A stretch of 5,770 nt of DNA, taken from positions 1-5,770 of the forward strand of contig JACPBJ010000156.1 in NCBI GenBank assembly GCA_016180375.1. Direction: 5' to 3'. The notes beneath the pieces were generated by a model. It saw only the letters and a program-made list of their open reading frames with translations. It searched no databases and was not told the DNA's origin. A program made the position numbers and the translations under genes. Positions 1-4,977 of this stretch are shown here, in pieces (the stretch's first letter is position 1; each line of letters starts with the position of its first letter). This DNA is from Nitrososphaerota archaeon. Its GTDB lineage: Archaea > Thermoproteota > Nitrososphaeria > Nitrososphaerales > UBA57.

Positions 1-1148
1 GTAAACTACTCTTCAAGACATTCCGCTCTTCTGAGGAAGCTTACAGCACCCTAGACAAGTATTCGAAGACGCTCACATGGCTGCAGAATGTCGCCCTGAA
101 ACCTGCTAGGCAGGCAGGAGGCAAAGGCGTAAAGGTGATCGAGGACAGGCAGATTTACCTTCATGATGAGAAGCAGAAGTTCAAATCACGACACTTCGAC
201 TGGCTTGATGGGTACATGAGACCATACTCTGACATCGAAGATAAGATTCTTGTTGAGGAGAATGTGTGGGGTCCTGAATACACTCTGCACTGCTTCACCG
301 ATGGCAAGAATGTCGTTGGAATGCCGATGGTGCAGGACAACAAGAACGCGCACGAATTTGATATTGGAACAGAAACAGGTGGCATGGGTTCCATCTCTGG
401 GCCAGGAATGGTTCTGCCATTCCTTACAGAGCAAGAGTACGAAGATTCGGTTGAAATTGTGAAAAGTATGCTAATGGCAATTCAGGATGCAACAGGAGAA
501 ACCTATCATGGGATTGTTGCTGGGCAAATGATGCTTACGGAAATTGAAGGACCAACAATTATTGAGATGTATTCTAGGCTTGGGGATCCCGAGGCTTTAA
601 ATGTGCTTGCAATGCTCGAAAGTGATCTTATAGAGGTTTCACTAGCGATACTTGACGGAAATCTCAAACAGTCTGATGTAAGGTTTAACGACAAGGCCGT
701 TGTAGTGAAAGCGGTTGCACCGAAAGGATATCCTGACTACAGAGACCTTGCAAAGGATCATCCCATCAATGCAGATGAGAAGGAGATTGAGAAGCATGGC
801 GCTAACTTATACTGGGCATCAGTACATGAAGATGGAAAGAAAATTACAACTATGGGTTCAAGAGCCGTGGAAATTGCTGCAGTTGCCGATGATTTACCAG
901 CTGCAAGTGCGACAGTTGAGAGTTGCATGGATCTCGTAAAACTCGCTGACGGCTGGGGACTCTATCACAGAAGCGATATTGGAACAAAGGAGCTTCTTGC
1001 AAAGAGAAGAGATCTAGCGGAGAGGGCCAGAGCACTATACATGCAAAGGAAGAATAACAAAACTCTCGGAAGAAGGATCGACTGGTTGCCAGGCGTAGGA
1101 AAAGTCGATCCGGTTCAGAGTTTAAAAGAAGAGCTCAAGGTCAAGTGA
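1..1148 (+). CDS. purD: Phosphoribosylamine-glycine ligase (GAR synthetase), 5'-truncated by window edge
   Basis: PurD joins phosphoribosylamine and glycine, using ATP, to make GAR early in cytosolic de novo purine synthesis. The frame is open from base 3, giving 381 visible residues; compared with E. coli PurD about 115-120 N-terminal residues are missing. Visible ATP-grasp signatures, numbered from base 3, are the ATP lysine in LKPARQAGGKG (residues 32-42), the QDNK...ETGGMGS block (111-130) and EMYSRLGDPEALNVL (188-202). The GTG at 135 is not the start, because homologous sequence including the GGKG loop continues upstream of it. Unusual points: the usual E-x-N metal pair reads E-M-Y, and a basic tail of roughly 45 residues follows the point where E. 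coli PurD ends. The PEALNVL form is archaeal in style. The stop codon lies 6 bp before purE, so the two are surely co-transcribed. Identity is secure; the metal-site reading is inference. Confidence 0.95.
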   Translation, partial: KLLFKTFRSSEEAYSTLDKYSKTLTWLQNVALKPARQAGGKGVKVIEDRQIYLHDEKQKFKSRHFDWLDGYMRPYSDIEDKILVEENVWGPEYTLHCFTDGKNVVGMPMVQDNKNAHEFDIGTETGGMGSISGPGMVLPFLTEQEYEDSVEIVKSMLMAIQDATGETYHGIVAGQMMLTEIEGPTIIEMYSRLGDPEALNVLAMLESDLIEVSLAILDGNLKQSDVRFNDKAVVVKAVAPKGYPDYRDLAKDHPINADEKEIEKHGANLYWASVHEDGKKITTMGSRAVEIAAVADDLPAASATVESCMDLVKLADGWGLYHRSDIGTKELLAKRRDLAERARALYMQRKNNKTLGRRIDWLPGVGKVDPVQSLKEELKVK

Positions 1149-1149
1149 T
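1145..1149 (+). promoter_or_regulatory. Ribosome binding site of purE
   Basis: GTGAT, complementary to the archaeal 16S 3' end (AUCACCUCC), overlaps the purD stop codon and sits 5 nt before the purE ATG at 1155. It supports that start over the out-of-frame ATG at 1148, which meets a stop after four codons. Confidence 0.5.
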
Positions 1150-1154
1150 GCGGA

Positions 1155-1595
1155 ATGGCTAAAGTTTCTATCTTGGCAGGAAGTAAATCAGACCAGAAGA
1201 CTATTGATGAAGTTACATTATTCCTCAAAGAGAATGGAATAATCTTCGATGCCCAAGTAATTTCTGCCCACAGGAACAGGAAGCAGTTGGAGGACTATGT
1301 TATGAACTCTGATGCAGACGTATTCATTGGGATTGCTGGGCTCGCCGCTCACCTTCCCGGAGCTGTAGCATCTATGACGACCAAGCCAGTCATAGGAGTT
1401 CCACTGAATGCCAAGCTTGGAGGTTTCGATTCATTGCTCTCAATCGTGCAGATGCCACCCGGAGTTCCTGTAGCTTGCGTTGGCATCGATAATGGGAGGA
1501 ACGCAGCGATTCTCGCTATGCAAATACTGGCCCTCAAAGATCCTTCAATAAAGAAGAAACTGGAGAATTACAGAAAGTCATGGTCAACGAAATAG
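1155..1595 (+). CDS. purE: 5-(carboxyamino)imidazole ribonucleotide mutase, class I PurE
   Basis: PurE rearranges N5-CAIR to CAIR (class I) or carboxylates AIR directly (class II). The 146 residues are a normal single-domain length. Substrate-loop motif AGSKSD lies at residues 8-13, the catalytic histidine motif SAHR at 37-40, GLAAHLPG at 62-69, and the GVPLNAKLGGFDSLLSIVQM block starts near residue 80. AAHLPG is the class I signature; class II enzymes such as animal PAICS have a different sequence here (AGRSNGLGPV). Class I function implies a PurK partner, which is not in the window. The start ATG follows a GTGAT Shine-Dalgarno match at 5 nt. The last 16 bp overlap the start of purC, so translation of the two is probably coupled. 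Function is very likely; the class assignment rests on motif comparison from memory. Confidence 0.95.
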   Translation: MAKVSILAGSKSDQKTIDEVTLFLKENGIIFDAQVISAHRNRKQLEDYVMNSDADVFIGIAGLAAHLPGAVASMTTKPVIGVPLNAKLGGFDSLLSIVQMPPGVPVACVGIDNGRNAAILAMQILALKDPSIKKKLENYRKSWSTK

Positions 1596-2440
1596 CTTCT
1601 ATAATACAGCAGGCAAAACTGCTGAGGAGGGGGAAAGTAAAGAACATCTACACCCTCCCGGATGATAAGTTACTCTTCGAATTTTCTGACAGAGTTTCAG
1701 CCTTTGACGTTGTTCTTCCAACACCTATTCCTCGCAAGGGAGAGATTCTCTGCAAATTCGCCCAATACTGGTTTGAAACTCTTGACTCTCCAAATCACAT
1801 GGTTGCTGTAGTTGGCACAAACAAAATGGTCGTAAAGAAACTGAAGATGATCATGGTCGAATGCATCGTCAGAGGGTATCTGTACGGCAGCCTGTTCGAG
1901 AGAGTCAAGAAAGGTATTGTTAAAATTAACGGAGAGCAAATCCTAGCTGCCAAACTCCCAAAGCCGATCTTTGATCCTACGACAAAATCTGAGACTCATG
2001 ATCTGCCTATAACAGAGAAGGATGCGATTTCTGCAGGGCTTGTTACAACGAATACTTTCAGGCATCTATCTAACAAATCCATAGATCTCTATTTGCAGAT
2101 GTCAGAAATAGCGTCCAAAGTAGGTTTCATAATTGCGGACATAAAATTCGAGTTTGGAACTGATGAGAAGGGCAACATCCTTCTGGCTGATTCAATTGGT
2201 CCAGACGAATTTAGATTATGGCCAAAAGACAGGTACGCTCTTGGCAAAACTCAGGAAGCCTTCGACAAACAATTGGTCAGAGACTGGCTGATCAATGTTG
2301 GCTACAAAGACCAGCTTGACAAAGCTACAAAGAAAGACCTTCCTCCTCCACGCCCTCCAAAGCTTCCCAGTGATCTAGTAGCACAGGTTTCACGGAGATA
2401 TATAGAATCATACGAAAGGATTACAGGGCGGAAGCTCTGA
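1580..2440 (+). CDS. purC: Phosphoribosylaminoimidazole-succinocarboxamide (SAICAR) synthase
   Basis: PurC condenses CAIR with aspartate using ATP to form SAICAR. The 286-residue protein carries the family motifs in order: nucleotide loop RRGKVKNIY (16-24), SDRVSAFD (36-43), VECIVRGYLYGS (93-104), FDPTTKSETHD (131-141), IADIKFEFG (185-193) and ADSIGPDEFRLW (203-214). The SDR-SAFD and VRGYLYGS wording resembles the longer yeast Ade1-type enzymes rather than the shorter E. coli PurC (237 residues). The last motif has Asp-Ser where E. coli and yeast have Asp-Glu; the metal-binding Asp is kept. ATG 1580 is the only start codon before the nucleotide loop, so a 16-bp overlap with purE follows. No strong Shine-Dalgarno sequence is visible (GGAG lies about 14 nt upstream), which fits translation coupled to purE. 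Confidence 0.96.
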   Translation: MVNEIASIIQQAKLLRRGKVKNIYTLPDDKLLFEFSDRVSAFDVVLPTPIPRKGEILCKFAQYWFETLDSPNHMVAVVGTNKMVVKKLKMIMVECIVRGYLYGSLFERVKKGIVKINGEQILAAKLPKPIFDPTTKSETHDLPITEKDAISAGLVTTNTFRHLSNKSIDLYLQMSEIASKVGFIIADIKFEFGTDEKGNILLADSIGPDEFRLWPKDRYALGKTQEAFDKQLVRDWLINVGYKDQLDKATKKDLPPPRPPKLPSDLVAQVSRRYIESYERITGRKL

Positions 2441-2446
2441 CCTAGC

Positions 2447-3490
2447 TTGAACAAGTGGACTTACAAAGTTGCTGGTATAGATGTCTCTAAGATTAAAAAT
2501 GTACAGAAGGCAATAGTGGATACATTTTCTCAGACACTAAGTTTCAGGGAAGGTTTCGGCTCTGCCTTTCTAGGTGCCGGGCACTATGCTGGCCTTTTGA
2601 GAATCGAGAACAAGAAATTACTTGCGATTCACACCGATAACGTAGGAACGAAGGTTCTCGTTGCGCAGGCAATGAAAAAGTTCGATACCATAGGGATTGA
2701 CTGCATCGCGATGAATGTAAACGACCTCATTTGCGTTGGAGCTGAACCGTTTGCAATGGTTGACTACATTGCTCTAAAAGAAACTAACGAATCTCTAGTC
2801 TCTCAAATTACTAAAGGGCTTGCCGAAGGGGCTAAAAGTGCAAGGGTTGCTATTGTAGGTGGAGAAACTGCGATCCTTCCAGATCTATTGGCTGGAGATA
2901 AGAACGCGTTTGATCTTTCTGGAACATGCGTCGGATTCGTCAACGAGGGAAAATTGATTCTTGGACAGCAGCTCAAGAAAGACGATGCTATCATTGGCAT
3001 CGAAAGTTCGGGGACTCACTCAAACGGGCTCACGCTCGCAAGGAAGGTTCTCCTCTCAAAGCATTCTGTCAATTACAAGATCCCTGGTACGAAATTGAAG
3101 ATTGGAGAGGAACTACTGAGACCAACCAAGATTTACTGCCGGCAAATACTTTCTCTGATAGAGCAGGGATACAAGATAACAGGCCTTGCCCACATTACAG
3201 GGGGAGCATTCACGAAGCTTCAGAGAATATCTCCAAACAATAGTGTTGGTTTCAGTTTAGAGAGTATGCCACGCGCCCCAGAGATATTTTCCCTCATTCA
3301 GAGTGAGGGACGCATTTCCAAGAATGAGATGTACAGAACATTCAATATGGGAGTAGGTTTCTGCGTATTTGCTCCCAAGAGTCAAGCCAAGCAATTAGTA
3401 AAGGCGTTGTATGATGGGGGATTGCATTCATCAATAATCGGAAGAGTCATAGTGGAGCCAGGTGTTTTTCTCGATAAACAACTGCTCTAG
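2447..3490 (+). CDS. purM: Phosphoribosylformylglycinamidine cyclo-ligase (AIR synthetase)
   Basis: PurM closes the imidazole ring, converting FGAM and ATP to AIR, the compound consumed by PurE/PurK. The 347-residue length matches the family. N-terminal WTYKVAGID (4-12) corresponds to the usual TYKDAGVD. The ATP/Mg motif TDNVGTK is at 63-69, GIDCIAMNVNDL at 83-94, GAEP at 98-101, GGETA at 138-142, GTHSNG at 189-194, AHITGGAF at 248-255 and FNMGVG at 299-304. GGAFTKL replaces the bacterial GGGLxEN, as I recall for archaeal PurM. The start is TTG 2447: an in-frame TGA (the purC stop) lies just upstream, and the first ATG comes only after the TDNVGTK motif. No Shine-Dalgarno match is evident, so re-initiation after purC is likely. 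This is the last purine gene in the cluster. Confidence 0.95.
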   Translation: MNKWTYKVAGIDVSKIKNVQKAIVDTFSQTLSFREGFGSAFLGAGHYAGLLRIENKKLLAIHTDNVGTKVLVAQAMKKFDTIGIDCIAMNVNDLICVGAEPFAMVDYIALKETNESLVSQITKGLAEGAKSARVAIVGGETAILPDLLAGDKNAFDLSGTCVGFVNEGKLILGQQLKKDDAIIGIESSGTHSNGLTLARKVLLSKHSVNYKIPGTKLKIGEELLRPTKIYCRQILSLIEQGYKITGLAHITGGAFTKLQRISPNNSVGFSLESMPRAPEIFSLIQSEGRISKNEMYRTFNMGVGFCVFAPKSQAKQLVKALYDGGLHSSIIGRVIVEPGVFLDKQLL

Positions 3491-3502
3491 AGAGATGTGT
3501 TT

Positions 3503-3514
3503 CTGGATTTCCAG
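3503..3514. repeat. Short inverted repeat downstream of purM
   Basis: CTGGA-TT-TCCAG is a small dyad 12 bp after the purM stop. The 2-nt centre is too tight for a full hairpin; a 4-bp stem with a 4-nt loop is possible. It could be a protein-binding dyad or chance. It has no following T-run, so it is not a clear terminator. Confidence 0.25.
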
Positions 3515-3537
3515 TAGGTAATACTCCTTCACAATTC

Positions 3538-3544
3538 TTTATTT
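3538..3544 (+). promoter_or_regulatory. Possible TATA-like box of the small membrane-protein gene
   Basis: TTTATTT is the most AT-rich stretch between purM and the next gene. An archaeal start site about 25 nt downstream would fall near 3566, giving a leader of about 13 nt that still contains the GGTGA ribosome binding site. No clear BRE element is seen. This is position-based inference. Confidence 0.25.
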
Positions 3545-3567
3545 GCTGCGGCGATAGATTCGAGCCT

Positions 3568-3572
3568 GGTGA
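3568..3572 (+). promoter_or_regulatory. Ribosome binding site of the small membrane-protein gene
   Basis: GGTGA, complementary to the archaeal anti-Shine-Dalgarno sequence, lies 6 nt before ATG 3579. Its last two bases are also the first bases of the right arm of a 6-bp inverted repeat (AGATTC 3556-3561 / GAATCT 3571-3576), so the site could be partly masked in the mRNA. Confidence 0.5.
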
Positions 3573-3578
3573 ATCTGC

Positions 3579-3761
3579 ATGGGATTCCCATTAGCCAAAA
3601 GTTTCGCATCGTTTCTACTTGTCGTGATGCTGATAGCCGGTTCCTTCTGGATTTATGACATAATGGTCAGTGCAGGGTACGTGGCATGGTGGCAGTGGAT
3701 AATTCCGATAGCGTTTGCCGGATTAGTATTTGTAGGCGCGATGAAGGCCATTTGGTCGTAG
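3579..3761 (+). CDS. Small two-helix membrane protein of unknown function
   Basis: I do not recognise the family. The 60-residue product is strongly hydrophobic. One predicted membrane helix spans about residues 8-28 (SFASFLLVVMLIAGSFWIYD) and a second about 38-58 (WQWIIPIAFAGLVFVGAMKA), joined by a short VSAGYVAWW turn rich in aromatic residues. Apart from the lysines at 7 and 56 it has almost no charge. A real gene is supported by the well-spaced GGTGA site, the ATG start, the clean helix-turn-helix hydrophobicity pattern and the otherwise unoccupied spacer. It is separated from purM by 88 bp, so it may have its own promoter; nothing in it suggests a role in purine synthesis. Possible roles include an accessory subunit of a membrane complex, but the sequence shows nothing specific. 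Confidence 0.65.
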   Translation: MGFPLAKSFASFLLVVMLIAGSFWIYDIMVSAGYVAWWQWIIPIAFAGLVFVGAMKAIWS

Positions 3762-3801
3762 AACACTAAGCACATCCCTGACTTGCATATCCAAAGGGTA
3801 C

Positions 3802-3806
3802 TTTTT
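3802..3806 (+). terminator. Possible oligo-T terminator
   Basis: A TTTTT run lies about 40 nt after the stop of the small membrane-protein gene. Archaeal RNA polymerase can stop at short T-runs without a hairpin, so this may end that transcript. It is the only T5 run in this spacer, but a T5 also occurs often by chance. Confidence 0.25.
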
Positions 3807-3869
3807 CAGCATGTTAAGATAGAGCGTAGTCACGGAACTGGCCAACCCTATTGTGAGTAATTGATCGAT

Positions 3870-4754
3870 TTGAAAGGAGATAGACAAAGAAAGCTCAGAG
3901 TTCTCGTAACAAGGAAGTTCCCGGGCCTATCAAAGAATTGCTAAGCAAGTTTGACCTGACCCACATCGACAAAAATGAAAATCTCCCGCATTATAGGCTA
4001 GAATCTTTGATCAAGGATAAGCATGGGATTCTTTGCTCCATTCCAGACAGGATTGACAAGGAGGTAATTGGCGAAGCCAAATCATTGCGAGTAATCAGCA
4101 CTTTCAGTGTTGGTTATGATCACATTGATGTGAAGCAAGCAACCGAGAGAGGCATAGCTGTAGGACGCTTGGTCACCATCTTTCATGGTGGGAAGTGACC
4201 TCTCCGGGAAAGTCATTGGGATTCTGGGCATGGGAAGGATAGGAAAGGCAGTTGCTAGCAGGGCAAAGTCCTTCAGTATGAATATAATTTATCACAGCAG
4301 GCACAAGTTAGCCAACAAAGAAGAGCAATTTCTCGGTGCTCGATATCGCTCGTTTAAGCAGTTGCTAGAAGAATCTGACTTTGTTTCAATCCATCTTCCT
4401 CTCACTAAAGAGACTTATCATTTGATTAACGCTGAGAGCATAGATATGATGAAAAGAACTGCATTCCTGATCAATGTTGCAAGAGGGCCTATAGTAGACG
4501 AAGATGCTTTGGTTAATGCCCTCCGAGTGGGGAAGATTGCTGGGGCAGGGTTAGACGTTTTTGAAGAAGAACCTCTGCCCGATGACAGCCCCTTACTATC
4601 TCTAGACAATGTGCTACTCACACCTCACATTGGGAGCGCTGCCGAGCGAACTAGGCACAAAATGGGAGAGCTGGCTGCAAAAAATCTGGTTGACTTCCTT
4701 CTCAACAAGAAACCATCGAACATAGTTAATCCTGAATATTCCAGCACAAAGTAG
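3870..4754 (+). pseudogene. Broken D-isomer-specific 2-hydroxyacid dehydrogenase (glyoxylate reductase / phosphoglycerate dehydrogenase family)
   Basis: Three pieces in two frames reassemble into one NAD-dependent 2-hydroxyacid dehydrogenase. Piece 1 (from about 3891) reads KLRVLVTRKFPG, the usual N-terminal strand. Piece 2 (3926-4160, shifted by one base) reads PIKELLSKFDL through ISTFSVGYDHIDVKQATERG. Piece 3 (4164-4754, back in the first frame) reads DAWSPSFMVGSDLSGK, then the Rossmann loop GILGMGRIGKA, the catalytic Arg in NVARGPIVDEDAL, Glu in GAGLDVFEEEP and His in LTPHIGSA. Lesion one is a single missing base in the CCCGGGCC run at 3920-3927. Lesion two is a deletion near 4160 that removes the segment normally reading about TPxVLTDxxADL...RR...G.W, some 40-45 codons, and leaves the frames mismatched. 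TTG 3870 (or 3861) is the only in-frame start; an AGGAG lies after it with no start codon behind. The substrate cannot be told. Sequence or assembly error remains an alternative to true decay. Confidence 0.85.
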
Positions 4755-4782
4755 ATGTATGAGGTTCTTTCAATAACGCTGT

Positions 4783-4977
4783 ATGCCAAAGCTAGTAACT
4801 TCAGTGGACGAATTCAAGAAATTGATCCCAAGGGCTGATGCCATCAGGGTAGTGGAGCAGGGTGAAAATGTCAAGGTCAAGCTGAGGAGCAAGAAGATGC
4901 TCTATACGCTGGTTACAAACAAAGCCAATGCCGATACTATAATTAAAGAATCAAAACTCGAAGTCGAAAAGTTCTAG
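4783..4977 (+). CDS. rpl38e: Ribosomal protein eL38 (L38e)
   Basis: eL38 is a small protein of the large ribosomal subunit, known from eukaryotes and from some archaea and absent from bacteria. The 64 residues align along their length with eukaryotic L38: MPKLVTSVDEFKKL for MPRKIEEIKDFLLT, then VKVKLRSKKMLYTLV (31-45) for VKFKVRCSRYLYTLV, then a C-terminal KANADTIIKESKL helix for KEKAEKLKQSL. Nearly every secondary-structure element is present, so it is full length, and it is basic as expected. The start is ATG 4783; an upstream in-frame ATG at 4759 meets a stop after five codons. No well-spaced Shine-Dalgarno sequence is seen (GAGGT ends about 18 nt upstream), so it may be leaderless or read through from the dehydrogenase remnant 28 bp upstream. 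Its stop codon overlaps that of the opposing RNase gene. Family identity is by motif recall, not search. Confidence 0.85.
   Translation: MPKLVTSVDEFKKLIPRADAIRVVEQGENVKVKLRSKKMLYTLVTNKANADTIIKESKLEVEKF

Noticed and set aside
135..137. GTG as the start of a 337-residue purD
   Set aside because: The same frame is open to the window edge and encodes the ATP-grasp lysine and GGKG loop upstream of this codon, so the gene simply starts outside the window.
161..694. Minus-strand open frames inside purD
   Set aside because: They are antisense to conserved purD codons, show no family motifs and no ribosome sites; the other short frames inside the pur genes are likewise shadows.
3491..3870. Possible tRNA, small RNA or CRISPR repeat in the spacers around the small membrane-protein gene
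   Set aside because: No cloverleaf with a TTCGA-type T-loop plus acceptor pairing, no C/D-box pair and no spaced direct repeats could be found by eye.
3938..4198. An independent 86-residue gene starting at TTG 3938, and a 189-residue one at ATG 4185
   Set aside because: Both are fragments of one dehydrogenase. Family sequence continues before each putative start (PGPIKE before 3938, DAWSPSF before 4185), and neither has a good ribosome site.
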